In this document: in pieces, positions 7,887 through 18,229 of the stretch
Numbering within the stretch: the first letter of the stretch is position 1
How the letters are laid out: each line of letters begins with the position of its first letter
Source: Azospirillum tabaci
GTDB taxonomy: Bacteria > Pseudomonadota > Alphaproteobacteria > Azospirillales > Azospirillaceae
Length of the DNA stretch: 64,000 nt
Direction: 5' to 3'
Assembly: GCF_014596085.1 (NCBI RefSeq)
Contig: NZ_JACCJY010000003.1
Span: 124,001-188,000, forward strand
Notes under the pieces: generated by a model
Seen by the model: only the letters and a program-made list of their open reading frames with translations
Database searches by the model: none
Told to the model about the DNA's origin: nothing
Program-made: the position numbers and the translations under genes

Positions 7887-8354
7887 TTACTCGCTGCTCG
7901 CCTTGTCCTCGCCTTCGATGGCCGCGTTCATCGCGTGCCAGGCGAGGGTGGCGCATTTCACGCGCACCGGGAACTGACGGACGCCGGACAGCACCATCAG
8001 CCGTTCCATGGCGTCCTCGTCCACCGGGCCGTGGTCGCCGTGGTCGTGGTCGTCCTTGGTGCAGAGATCGTGGAAGGTCTCGAACAGGGCCTTGGCCTCC
8101 GCCTCGGTCTTGCCCTTGATCACCTCCGTCATCATGGACGCGCTGGCGGTGGAGATGGCGCAGCCGCGGCCCTGGAAGGCCACATCCTCCACCACCCCAT
8201 CCTTCAGCTTCAGATAGACCATGAAGCGGTCGCCGCACATGGGGTTCTCGCCCTTGGCCTCCCGGTTGGCATCGTCGGGATGCCGGAAGTTCCGGGGGTT
8301 CTTGCCGTGGTCCAGGATCACCTCCTGGTACAGCTCGCGCAGTTCGTCCATCAT
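7887..8354 (-). CDS. sufU: SufU-like / NifU N-terminal domain protein
   Basis: 155 aa. Conserved cysteines are in NPMCGDRF, GRGCAISTAS and RVKCATLAWH, and the Asp after the first Cys (CGD) is present, as in SufU zinc-dependent sulfurtransferases and IscU scaffolds. It would take sulfur from SufS for cluster assembly. A His/Asp-rich insert (DDHDHGDHGPVDED, about residues 100-113) sits before the last cysteine and looks like an extra metal-binding loop. The ATG overlaps the sufS stop codon (ATGA), indicating translational coupling. Confidence 0.93.
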   Translation of the reverse strand: MMDELRELYQEVILDHGKNPRNFRHPDDANREAKGENPMCGDRFMVYLKLKDGVVEDVAFQGRGCAISTASASMMTEVIKGKTEAEAKALFETFHDLCTKDDHDHGDHGPVDEDAMERLMVLSGVRQFPVRVKCATLAWHAMNAAIEGEDKASSE

Positions 8355-9613
8355 GCTCCGAAGAACTCCTTCACCGCGATCACCGATTCGACCAGAGCGT
8401 CGGCTTCCGCCCGCGTGTTGTAAAGGGCGAAGCTGGCCCGCGCCGTGGCGCCGACCCCGAAGCGCTCCATCAGCGGCTCCGCGCAGTGGCGGCCGACGCG
8501 GACGGCAACGCCGTACTGGTCCACGATGGTGCCGAGGTCGTGCGGGTGAACGCCCTCCAGCGTGAAGGAGATGATCGGACCCTTGCCCGGCGCGGTGCCG
8601 TAGACGCGCAGGCCGTCGATCTGGGAAAGCTGCTGCGTGGAGTACTGGAGCAGATCGTGCTCGTGCGCCGCGATGGCCTCGCGGCCCAGCTTTTCCATGT
8701 AATCCAGCGCCACGCCCAGCCCGATCACCTCGGTGATCGCCGGGGTGCCGGCCTCGAAGCGGGCCGGCGGAGCCTTGAAGGTGGTGCCTTCGAAGCTGAC
8801 GCTCTCGATCATGTCGCCGCCGCCCTGGTAGGGAGGCATCTTCTTCAACAGATCGTACTTGCCGTACAGCACGCCGGTCCCGGTCGGGCCGTACAGCTTG
8901 TGGCCGGTCATGATGTAGAAGTCGGCGTCGATGTCCTGCACGTCCACCACACCGTGCACCGCGGCCTGGCTGCCGTCGAACAGCACCGGCACGCCGCGCT
9001 CGTGCGCCATGCGGGCGATGATCTTGGCCGGCGTCACCGTGCCCAGCACGTTGGAGCAGTGGGTCATCGCCACCAGCTTCGTGCGGTCGGACAGCAGATC
9101 CTCATAGGCGTTCAGGTCCAGCACGCCATGCTCGTCCACCGGGACGACGCGGATGCGGATGCCCTTGTCCATCTGGAGGAGCTGCCACGGCACGATGTTG
9201 GCGTGGTGCTCCATGACCGAGACGATGATCTCGTCGCCTTCCGACAGGAAGGTCCGGCCATAGCTGTGGGCGACGAGGTTGACGGCCTCGGTCGCGCTGC
9301 GGGTGAAGACAATGTTGCGCTCCGACGGGGCGTTCAGGAAGCGGGCGACCTTGCGGCGGGCCTCCTCGAACTGGTCGGTCGCGGTCTGCGACAGGAAATG
9401 GACGCCCCGGTGGATGTTGGAATAGTCCTCCTCCAGGAAGCGGGTCATGGCGTCGATGACCTGCCGCGGCTTCTGCGCGGAGGCGGCGCTGTCCAGATAG
9501 ACGAGCGGCTTGCCGGGCTTGCCCTTCCGCTCATGCACTGTGCGCGACAGGATCGGGAAGTCGGCCCGCACGCGCTCCACGTCAAAGGTGGGGAGGGTGA
9601 TCTGGGTGTCCAT
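8351..9613 (-). CDS. sufS: Cysteine desulfurase SufS (class V PLP aminotransferase)
   Basis: 420 aa. It releases sulfur from L-cysteine as a persulfide on an active-site cysteine. The PLP lysine is in MTGHKLYGPTGTGVLYG, the catalytic cysteine in VGRHCAEPLMERFG, and the class V pattern YLDSAASAQKP is near the N-terminus. The start at 9613 (MDTQITLPTFDVERVRADFPIL) follows GGAGGGACCCGGAG. It lies 14 bp after sufD and overlaps sufU. Confidence 0.96.
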   Translation of the reverse strand: MDTQITLPTFDVERVRADFPILSRTVHERKGKPGKPLVYLDSAASAQKPRQVIDAMTRFLEEDYSNIHRGVHFLSQTATDQFEEARRKVARFLNAPSERNIVFTRSATEAVNLVAHSYGRTFLSEGDEIIVSVMEHHANIVPWQLLQMDKGIRIRVVPVDEHGVLDLNAYEDLLSDRTKLVAMTHCSNVLGTVTPAKIIARMAHERGVPVLFDGSQAAVHGVVDVQDIDADFYIMTGHKLYGPTGTGVLYGKYDLLKKMPPYQGGGDMIESVSFEGTTFKAPPARFEAGTPAITEVIGLGVALDYMEKLGREAIAAHEHDLLQYSTQQLSQIDGLRVYGTAPGKGPIISFTLEGVHPHDLGTIVDQYGVAVRVGRHCAEPLMERFGVGATARASFALYNTRAEADALVESVIAVKEFFGA

Positions 9614-9627
9614 CTCCGGGTCCCTCC

Positions 9628-10986
9628 TCAGCGCACGTTCTGCCAGTCGGCGACGTAGCTCTGGAAGGCGTCGCGGACGCTCTCCTCGGCGATCTCCTCC
9701 AGCGCTTCGGACAGGAAGGCGCCGATCAGCAGGCCGCGGGCCTCCGCCTTGTCGATGCCGCGGGCGCGCAGGTAGAAGAGCTGGTCGTCGTCCAACTCGC
9801 CCACCGTGGCGCCGTGGCTGCACTTCACGTCGTCGGCGTAGATCTCCAACTCCGGCTTCGCGTCGATCTCCGCGGTGTCGGAAAGCAAGAGCGCGCGGTT
9901 CTGCTGGTAGCCGTCGGTCTTCTGAGCGTCGGGACGGACGATGATCTTGCCCTGGAAGACGGCGCGGGCCTGATCGTCGATCACGCCCTTGTAGACCTCG
10001 CGGCTGGTGCAGCAGGGCTTGGCGTGGTCGATGAAGGTCGTGGTGTCGACATGCTGGCCGCCGCGCACCATGTAGGCGCCGCTGACATGCGTGTCGCCTT
10101 CCTCGCCATCCAGGACGCTGTTCACCTCGTTGCGCGACAGCTTGGCGCCGATGGTCAGGATGAAGTTGTCGTACACGCCCTTGCCGGCCACCTTCGCCGC
10201 GGTGTGCGACAGGTGGAAGGACTCCGCGTGCTCGCGCTGGACCTTGTAGTGGTGGACCGACGCGCCCTCGCCGACGAAGACCTCGGTCACGCCGTTCGAC
10301 AAGGTGGTGCAGGAGCCCAAGCCCACGTGATGCTCGACGATCACGGCGTGGGACTCCGCCTCCGCGACGATCAGGCCGCGCGGGTGGAAGGCGGTGGGTT
10401 GCGCCTCGGAGCCGACGGACACGAAGACCAGCTCGATGGTCTCGTCCACCGTGACGCCGCGCGGCACATGCAGCACCGGCCCGTCCGCCAGGAAGGCGGT
10501 GTTCAGCGCGACCAGCGTCCGATCATCGGGAGCGGCGATGCGGCCCAGATGCTCGGCCACCAGATCGGGCTTGCGCGTCAGGGCGTCGGCGAGGTTCAGA
10601 AGCTCGACCCCGGCCGGGAGGCCGGTGGTGGAGGACAGCTCCGCCCGGAAACGCCCGTCCACGAAGACCAGCCGCGGGCCGGTCGCGCCGTCCGCGCGCA
10701 CGGTCGGCAGCACGTCGAAGCGGACAGCCTCGCCGGTCTCGGCCGCTGGCTGGAAAGTCAGCTTGTCGAGCGCGCGCAGGTTGGTGTAGCGCCAGGACTC
10801 GTTCTTGACGGTCGGCAGGCCGAGCGCGGCGAAGCGGGCTTGGCCCTGGCTGCGCAGCTCGTTCAGCCAGGACAGGCCGGCGCCGGGCAGGCCGTCCTTG
10901 ACCCGGTCGAACTGCTCCAGGAAGGGCTTGGCCGCCGCCGGGTCGTAGCCGCGGGGGGCTGGTGCCGTGAGGGTCGTGCTTGCCAT
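9628..10986 (-). CDS. sufD: SufD, subunit of the SufBC2D Fe-S scaffold
   Basis: 452 aa. It has the right-handed beta-helix core of SufB/SufD and the conserved C-terminal segments KCSHGATVGELDDDQLFYLRARG and ARGLLIGAFLSEALEEI. Unlike SufB it does not carry the full cluster-binding residues but is needed for iron entry. The gene starts 2 bp after the sufC stop, consistent with coupled translation of the complex subunits. Confidence 0.96.
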   Translation of the reverse strand: MASTTLTAPAPRGYDPAAAKPFLEQFDRVKDGLPGAGLSWLNELRSQGQARFAALGLPTVKNESWRYTNLRALDKLTFQPAAETGEAVRFDVLPTVRADGATGPRLVFVDGRFRAELSSTTGLPAGVELLNLADALTRKPDLVAEHLGRIAAPDDRTLVALNTAFLADGPVLHVPRGVTVDETIELVFVSVGSEAQPTAFHPRGLIVAEAESHAVIVEHHVGLGSCTTLSNGVTEVFVGEGASVHHYKVQREHAESFHLSHTAAKVAGKGVYDNFILTIGAKLSRNEVNSVLDGEEGDTHVSGAYMVRGGQHVDTTTFIDHAKPCCTSREVYKGVIDDQARAVFQGKIIVRPDAQKTDGYQQNRALLLSDTAEIDAKPELEIYADDVKCSHGATVGELDDDQLFYLRARGIDKAEARGLLIGAFLSEALEEIAEESVRDAFQSYVADWQNVR

Positions 10987-10988
10987 GG

Positions 10989-11741
<753 letters not shown>

Positions 11742-11773
11742 CGTTTCTTCTTCCTTCGCGATACGGTGGGCGG

Positions 11774-13261
<1,488 letters not shown>

Positions 13262-13310
13262 GCTTGTCTCTCGTTCCCTGAAAGCGTTGTCCGATGAAGG
13301 CGCCGAAACG

Positions 13311-13793
13311 TCAGACGGCGGCGCGCCGTGCCGGGCTGGGGCCGGCTCCAATCTTGTCGAGCGGGCCGGGTGGGCCATCTGCCCAGCCGGGCGGTCCCAT
13401 CATGTCGGCCAGCGTCACCTGTTCGAGCGCGCCGCGGATGGCGCTGTTGACCTTCTCCCAGCCGCCGCGCATCGGGCACAGGCGCTGCACGCCGCATTGG
13501 CTGTCGCCACCCTCCACGCAGGCGGTGAGCGCGATCGGGCCGTCGAGCGCCGTGATGATCTCGGCGATTGAGATTGCATCGGCGGGGCGGCTGAGCGCAT
13601 AACCACCCGCGGCGCCGCGGTGAGAGGTCGTGAGGCCCGCCGGGGTCAGCGTCTTCATGAGCTTGGCGACCGTGGGGGAGGGCACGCCCGTGCGCTCCGC
13701 CAGATGGGAGACGGTGTGAACCGTGCCCACATGGCGCGCCATTTCGCTCATCACGACGATGGCGTAGTCGGTCAGCTTGCTCAGCCGGATCAT
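13311..13793 (-). CDS. Rrf2/IscR-family Fe-S cluster regulator of the suf operon
   Basis: 160 aa. The winged-helix N-terminus ([20 protein letters not shown] ...) and the three clustered cysteines typical of Fe-S-sensing Rrf2 proteins are present: C-VEGGDSQ-C and RL-C-P (about residues 93-106). It should repress or activate the suf operon according to its own cluster state. The ATG at 13793 is used; a GTG six bases upstream is possible. It is the first gene of the operon, and the promoter just upstream contains an IscR-like palindrome, indicating autoregulation. Names such as iscR or sufR would both be defensible. Confidence 0.9.
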   Translation of the reverse strand: MIRLSKLTDYAIVVMSEMARHVGTVHTVSHLAERTGVPSPTVAKLMKTLTPAGLTTSHRGAAGGYALSRPADAISIAEIITALDGPIALTACVEGGDSQCGVQRLCPMRGGWEKVNSAIRGALEQVTLADMMGPPGWADGPPGPLDKIGAGPSPARRAAV

Positions 13794-13803
13794 GACCACC
13801 CCG

Positions 13804-13828
13804 ATACAGGACTAAATTGGTCCAGATT
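13804..13828 (-). promoter_or_regulatory. IscR type-1-like operator upstream of the suf operon
   Basis: The core GGACTAAATTGGTCC (13809-13823) is an imperfect palindrome. Aligned to the E. coli type-1 IscR consensus over 25 positions I count 19 matches, including GACT, the A/T centre and GTC. It overlaps the -10 region and probable start site of the promoter at 13826-13855, an arrangement suited to repression. Confidence 0.7.
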
Positions 13829-13855
13829 AAGTGGCCATCATAGGACCTTTGTCAA
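13826..13855 (-). promoter_or_regulatory. Sigma-70 promoter of the iscR-suf operon
   Basis: Read on the minus strand, a perfect -35 TTGACA (13855-13850) is followed after 18 bp by CTTAAT (13831-13826). The operator overlaps the -10 and downstream DNA. The predicted transcript begins close to the regulator start codon, leaving a very short leader. Confidence 0.65.
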
Positions 13856-13984
13856 GCGGAACCGGTGCCGGATAACCGGGAAAAACACTCGGGTATAAGG
13901 ATGGCAGGACTGCGCCCGGCGCACGCTGCGGCGAACTGTCGCGGACGATGACCGGTGGCGGGAAACCATGCGAACCGGTCGGAC

Positions 13985-14023
13985 AAAGAAAAGCCGGCCC
14001 CGCGGTTGAGTCCGCGGGGCCGG
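13985..14023 (-). terminator. Rho-independent terminator of the DUF3618 operon
   Basis: CCGGCCCCGCGG (13994-14005) and CCGCGGGGCCGG (14012-14023) make a perfect 12-bp stem with a 6-nt loop. On the minus strand it is followed by CTTTTCTTTG, a U-rich tail, 57 bp after the stop codon of the DUF3618 gene. Confidence 0.88.
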
Positions 14024-14079
14024 TGCAGTCAGCGTGGAACCCGAAGGGAGCCGACGGGGAAGCCGTGAGCGAAACCGGA

Positions 14080-15036
14080 TCAGCCCGGCTTGCGCGCCTC
14101 TTCCCGAGCCGCGTCGCTGGCCGCGCTCACCGCGTCGCCGACCTCTTCCTTGGCGGCTTCGACCGCCGCGCGGGCGGCGCGGGTGCCGCGGTCCATGGCG
14201 TCGAGGGCCATTTCCTTGGCGCGGTGCGTCGCCTCGTCGGCGTAGTCGCCGACCCAGCGGTCCTCATAGCGCGAGGACGGGATGCTGGCGCCCAGCGCGG
14301 CTCCCAGGGCGACGCCCATCACGCCGGCCACCACCGGGTGGTCGTCCACCATCTCCCAGAAACGCCCGGTCGCGCTGTGCAGCCGGTCCGACGCCCGGAA
14401 GTGGCTGGCGCCGCCATGGTTGCCGCCATTGTTGCCGATGTGGCTTTCCACGCGGCTGCTCATGTCCCGGCGCGTATCGTGCGCCCGGTCGCGGGCGTGG
14501 TCGGTCAGACCGCGCACACGATCGCCGGCCTCGTCCACGACGTCGCTCGCCCGTTCGTAGACGTGGCTCGCCGCGTCGCGGACACTGCTGCCGGCGCTGT
14601 AGAAGGTGTCGCGGGCGTACTGCGCGGCGCTGCCGGCGCGGTCGCGGACGTTGTGCATCGCCCCGCTGCGCGCGATGCGCCGGTCGTAGCCCGAGGCGGT
14701 GAGGGCCAGCCAGCCCAGCCCGATGCCGATCATGGCGAGCGGGATCGGGTTGCTGCGCATGGTTTCGCCGACCGAATGGGACCGCTGGTGGGTCTGGTTG
14801 CGGATCGGCTCGTAATAGCGGTCCTGGGCGCGTTCGCCGTAGCCGCCGGTGGTGGTGTTCCGGTTCATGGTCTGCTCCATCAGGTGACGGGGAGCGAGCC
14901 GCGCGGTCTTTCGCTTCAGGACCTGGATCGTGTCGCCGATCCGGGCTTGGCGTTCGCGGATCTCCCGTTGCATCGCGTCGTAGTCGCGGGGCGTTCCGCG
15001 CCCCTTTTCACCGCCGTTCATCGAGCCGCCGCTCAT
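14080..15036 (-). CDS. DUF3618 family membrane-associated protein
   Basis: 318 aa. Residues about 18-48 (MQREIRERQARIGDTIQVLK and following) fit the DUF3618 motif, a short helical segment found in alphaproteobacterial envelope proteins. One hydrophobic segment (NPIPLAMIGIGLGWLALTAS) follows, then a long Ala/Arg/Asp-rich helical region of repeated YARD/VRD/DHARD units, and a second Gly/Ala-rich hydrophobic stretch (VVAGVMGVALGAALGASIPS). The architecture suggests an inner-membrane protein with an extended helical domain; the biochemical role is unknown. The ATG overlaps the stop of the preceding holin-like gene (ATGA). Confidence 0.82.
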   Translation of the reverse strand: MSGGSMNGGEKGRGTPRDYDAMQREIRERQARIGDTIQVLKRKTARLAPRHLMEQTMNRNTTTGGYGERAQDRYYEPIRNQTHQRSHSVGETMRSNPIPLAMIGIGLGWLALTASGYDRRIARSGAMHNVRDRAGSAAQYARDTFYSAGSSVRDAASHVYERASDVVDEAGDRVRGLTDHARDRAHDTRRDMSSRVESHIGNNGGNHGGASHFRASDRLHSATGRFWEMVDDHPVVAGVMGVALGAALGASIPSSRYEDRWVGDYADEATHRAKEMALDAMDRGTRAARAAVEAAKEEVGDAVSAASDAAREEARKPG

Positions 15037-15449
15037 CGGGCGAGCTGGGAGCGGGCCCAGCGCTTGTCGTCCCGCAACGTCTCGATGGTGCGCTGCGGCT
15101 GGAGATTCTCCGGGCTGAGCCGCTTCTTGCCGATCATCGCCAGCACGCCGCCGATGACGAGCACGACGGCCCCGACGATGACCGCGGCCAGCCAGGGCTC
15201 GACCACCTTTGACAAGGCCAGCACCGCCGCAGCCAGCAGGACCAGCACGCCCGCGAAGGCGATGAGCCCGCCGGCGGCGACGTAGGCCACACCGCCCGCC
15301 GCCTGCCCGGCCTTCTCGGTCAGCTCGGCCTTGGCCAGTTCGATTTCGGTGCGGGCGAGGTTGGTGGTTTCCCGCGCCAGATCGGCGAACAGGCCGGTGA
15401 TGGGTCGGTCTTGCCGCGGATCGTAGGAACGGTCCTCCGCAGCGCTCAT
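15033..15449 (-). CDS. Phage-holin-family (DUF1469) membrane protein
   Basis: 138 aa. Two adjacent transmembrane segments (GLIAFAGVLVLLAAAVLAL and WLAAVIVGAVVLVIGGVLAMIG) are preceded by an amphipathic helix (ETTNLARTEIELAKAELTEK). This is the pattern of the DUF1469/holin superfamily III proteins that bacteria carry in housekeeping loci, usually next to DUF3618 genes. A lytic role is not implied. Both ends overlap neighbours by the ATGA motif, so the three genes form one coupled operon. Confidence 0.88.
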   Translation of the reverse strand: MSAAEDRSYDPRQDRPITGLFADLARETTNLARTEIELAKAELTEKAGQAAGGVAYVAAGGLIAFAGVLVLLAAAVLALSKVVEPWLAAVIVGAVVLVIGGVLAMIGKKRLSPENLQPQRTIETLRDDKRWARSQLAR

Positions 15450-16453
15450 GGCTTGATCCCCTGGATCGGAGTGCCGGAAGCCGGCTTGGTGTCGGAGGCG
15501 GCGCCCGGCGTGGTGCCTGCCGTGGTGCCGGGCGTCGTGCCGGGCGTCGTGCCGGCAACCATTTCGGCGGCGTCACGGGTGCGGGCGGCGGTGGTCGCCG
15601 CGGTGGCGGTGTTCAGTGGACGCGGGCTTTCCTGGTTCCGGCCGATTCCGCTCCCCGCAGAGAGGCCCACCGCAGAGGTCATGCCGGTCGAGGTCATGCC
15701 GGAAGAAGCGATGCTGGACGACAGGCCGGATCTCGGGCGCGGCGCGGTGGCGCTTTCCATGGCCGGGGAGCCGGAAATGCCACTCGCCATGCCCCGGCGG
15801 TGGCCGGCCAGATCCCGGTCGGTGCGCAAAGCCTCCTGCCCGGCGCGGTCGGCGCCCCGCAGGCCAAAGTCACGGTAGTCGTGGTGGTCCTGATCGTAAC
15901 GGCCGCGGTCGCGCCGGCCATAACCGCCAGTCAGATGCGACGACGACGCGCCGCGAAATCGCCGTTCTCCGGAGCTTTTGACGAAACGGGCAAACAGGAA
16001 GCCAACAGCGAAGGCGGCACCGACAAACACCTCCGGCTGACGCCGTGCAAAACGTTCCACTTGGCCGACCATGTCGTCCATCGTGGAGTTGCGCAGCATG
16101 TCGGCCACCCGCTCCATTCGATCGGCGGCCTGCCCGGCGTAATGGGCGGCGGTGCCGTTGTTCTCTTCGTTCAGCTGCTCCGCAGCCTTGTGCAGCGCGT
16201 TGGCGACGCTGCCCAACTGGTCTGCAGCACGGTCCGTCTGCATTTCCAGAAGCGAACGGATGCGGCCCTGGGCGGCTTCGATGGTGTTGCGGCCGGCGTC
16301 GGTGGCCTCACCGGCCATGCGGTTGAGATCGTTCGAGGAACCCCGGTTCTGCGAACGGTCGTTGCCCATTCCCATGTTCGCCCCACTGTTCGCCATCGGG
16401 TCCGGCGTCTTGCGGTTCGGTTCGCCGGTGCCCAACGTATCGCGGTCTGCCAT
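15446..16453 (-). CDS. Envelope protein of unknown function, first gene of the DUF1469/DUF3618 operon
   Basis: 335 aa. The N-terminal 40 residues are Asn/Gly/Met-rich and polar. Residues about 48-150 are predicted helical (AAQGRIRSLLEMQTDRAADQ, ADRMERVADMLRN, DMVGQVERFARRQPEVFVGA). A single hydrophobic segment, VFVGAAFAVGFLFARFV, follows. The C-terminal half is low complexity, ending in repeated GTTP/GTTA units encoded by a short DNA repeat. Similar genes are often annotated as nutrient-deprivation-induced proteins next to DUF1469 and DUF3618 genes. The ATG at 16453 follows AGGAGGAAAACAG. An EcfG-like promoter lies about 95 bp upstream, which fits a stress role. Confidence 0.78.
   Translation of the reverse strand: MADRDTLGTGEPNRKTPDPMANSGANMGMGNDRSQNRGSSNDLNRMAGEATDAGRNTIEAAQGRIRSLLEMQTDRAADQLGSVANALHKAAEQLNEENNGTAAHYAGQAADRMERVADMLRNSTMDDMVGQVERFARRQPEVFVGAAFAVGFLFARFVKSSGERRFRGASSSHLTGGYGRRDRGRYDQDHHDYRDFGLRGADRAGQEALRTDRDLAGHRRGMASGISGSPAMESATAPRPRSGLSSSIASSGMTSTGMTSAVGLSAGSGIGRNQESPRPLNTATAATTAARTRDAAEMVAGTTPGTTPGTTAGTTPGAASDTKPASGTPIQGIKP
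15524..15555. repeat. Short tandem repeat encoding GTTP units
   Basis: Copies of a 12-bp unit similar to GTGCCGGGCGTC are arranged in tandem within the 3' part of the preceding gene and give the protein repeats TTPG/TTAG. It is a candidate slippage site. Confidence 0.55.
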
Positions 16454-16545
16454 CTGTTTTCCTCCTCGGGATCGGCTGCGGAAATGTCCCGGCCCGCAGC
16501 CTGCGGCAATTCGCCGCGCTCTGCGGCGTCCGTTGTCGGGAATCA

Positions 16546-16571
16546 AACACCCTCATGGGCATCGGAGTTCC
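16546..16571 (-). promoter_or_regulatory. EcfG-like general stress promoter
   Basis: On the minus strand GGAAC (16571-16567) is followed after 17 bp by TGTT (16549-16546). The alphaproteobacterial EcfG consensus is GGAAC-N16/17-CGTT, so three of four -10 bases match. The start codon of the downstream stress operon is about 93 bp further on. Confidence 0.5.
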
Positions 16572-16640
16572 GGCATGTGTATTGCGTTCATGCGGAGCAA
16601 CGCGGGGTTGCCGGAGCCAACTCGGAGATCGCTGTCGGAA

Positions 16641-16669
16641 TTGGACGGGCGGCGAAAATGTGCTAAACT
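16641..16669 (+). promoter_or_regulatory. Possible sigma-70 promoter of the 478-aa protein gene
   Basis: TTGGAC (16641-16646) and TAAACT (16664-16669) are 17 bp apart and lie 46 bp before the GTG start. Three of six and four of six bases match consensus; the assignment is tentative. Confidence 0.35.
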
Positions 16670-16714
16670 TATCCGAGAATTCGCGAAGGTTCCAACGAAC
16701 CGGAGGAGGCGGCC

Positions 16715-18151
16715 GTGAACGGCATTTTTTCCGCTCTGACCAGCGGCCAGAACAGCCTTTTCCAGCTCCAGAAGTCCAAGAAGGACTGGGAGCGGGCGAT
16801 GGAGGCCATGGATTACAAGGACGCCACGCAGCGCCTTGCCGACAAGGCCGACCAAGCGAAAATGCCGTTCACCATGACGCCGGAGCAGCAGAAGAACTTC
16901 ACCGCCGTGGTCAACGCGCTGGAGGAAGCCAAGCGTGTCGGCGGGCCGAAAGCCGTCGCCGCGCAACGGCTGGAGGAGGTCGAGCGCAAGATCGCCGAAC
17001 TGAAGATGATGATGCGCCACAACCATGGCGACCGGGAAAAGCTGGTGCAGCTGGCGCGGGAGGCGGCGATTCTCGCCAAGCAGGCCGGACGGGCGGCGAA
17101 GGAGTATGGCGCCGGCGTGGCCGCCGCGGCGGAGATGGGGCTTCCCGGTGGGGCCGGAGCGCCGTCCATCGGCGGCATCACCATCGAGCGGACGATCACC
17201 CGCACCTCCGTCACCGTCGTTCAGACGGAGATCGCCGTGGATGTGACGATGACCATCCGCGGCGACGGGGCGTCGGCGGAAAACGGATCGACCGAAGGGG
17301 CGCCGCCGGACGTGTCCGCGGTTCCACCGCCCCCGCCGCTGTCGGTGGACGGCACGGCAGCGGAGGCCACGGCTGCCGGCATGGCTGAGGGCGAGAAAGC
17401 GGCGGAAGAGGGGAACGCGCGCTCCGCCGAAGCCGTGGCGGCGGAGGCCGCCGGTCTGGTCAACGCTCCCGGCGTTGTGGCCTCGGATGGCAAGGCGTCT
17501 TCAGACGGCAAAGCCGCCACAGGGAGGGCGGACGAAGACAAGAAAAAGGACAAGGCCGAGGGCGCAGAAAAGGACGAAAGCGCGACGGACGGGCCGGGGA
17601 CCGACCTTGAGCAATTGATGAAGGACATGGCGGCCAGCCTGAACGCCACCCCCAACGCTCCGCCGGGCGACAGGATTCGCAATTACATCCAGCGGATGAT
17701 GGCCGACAACGACCTGAAGATGTCGCGCTACCGCGAGGCCGACGAGTTCGGGCGCCGGGTGGAGGCTGTCCTCGCCGAGGCGAAGTCGGTGATCACCGAG
17801 GCGAAGGCCGCCAACGAGTTGGATCAGGCCGAGGAGCGTCGCAAGGCGCGGCGGGAGTCCTTCAAGGATTACGACAAGGTCGTGGAGGAGGCGCAGGACA
17901 ACGTCAACGAACTGCGTCAGGCGGCTTTCGGGTCCAGCACGACCCTGAAAGACTTCGTGGAGGCGGTGACCGATACGGACGGGACAGAAGGCGGTTCCGG
18001 CGATCCGGACAGCACCGGTGGGGAGGTCACAAACACGCCTTCGGCTGACAGCCTGCCGGCTTTGGGCGGGGTGGCTTTGGACGGGGTGGCTTTGGGAGGG
18101 GTGGATCTGGGGATGCCGGCCCTGGCGGGTTCGGTCAATCTGCTCGCTTAA
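16715..18151 (+). CDS. Coiled-coil protein of unknown function
   Basis: 478 aa, GTG start preceded by GGAGGAGGCGGCC. No signal peptide or membrane segment is evident. Residues 1-150 are helical and charged (LQLQKSKKDWERAMEAMDYK-like pattern, then KNFTAVVNALEEAKRVGG, QRLEEVERKIAELKMMMR). A short beta-rich stretch follows (ITIERTITRTSVTVVQTEIA, about 155-185). Residues 190-300 are an Ala/Glu/Lys linker of low complexity. Residues 300-410 are again helical (DLKMSRYREADEFGRRVEAV, EEAQDNVNELRQAAF). The end is hydrophobic and repetitive (GGVALDGVALGGVDLG). I do not recognise the family. It is divergent from the stress operon and separated from the next gene by over 700 bp. Confidence 0.7.
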   Translation: MNGIFSALTSGQNSLFQLQKSKKDWERAMEAMDYKDATQRLADKADQAKMPFTMTPEQQKNFTAVVNALEEAKRVGGPKAVAAQRLEEVERKIAELKMMMRHNHGDREKLVQLAREAAILAKQAGRAAKEYGAGVAAAAEMGLPGGAGAPSIGGITIERTITRTSVTVVQTEIAVDVTMTIRGDGASAENGSTEGAPPDVSAVPPPPPLSVDGTAAEATAAGMAEGEKAAEEGNARSAEAVAAEAAGLVNAPGVVASDGKASSDGKAATGRADEDKKKDKAEGAEKDESATDGPGTDLEQLMKDMAASLNATPNAPPGDRIRNYIQRMMADNDLKMSRYREADEFGRRVEAVLAEAKSVITEAKAANELDQAEERRKARRESFKDYDKVVEEAQDNVNELRQAAFGSSTTLKDFVEAVTDTDGTEGGSGDPDSTGGEVTNTPSADSLPALGGVALDGVALGGVDLGMPALAGSVNLLA

Positions 18152-18229
18152 GAATGCCCCCGAGCCGAAACGGAGAACACCCCCTTCGCACGCGTGTGGT
18201 GGTCGCTTTGGCGGTATCGCCAACTGGGT

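Noticed and set aside
15033-15449. Holin-like protein as evidence of a prophage
   Set aside because: DUF1469 proteins are common chromosomal genes next to DUF3618; no phage structural, integrase or lysis genes are present.
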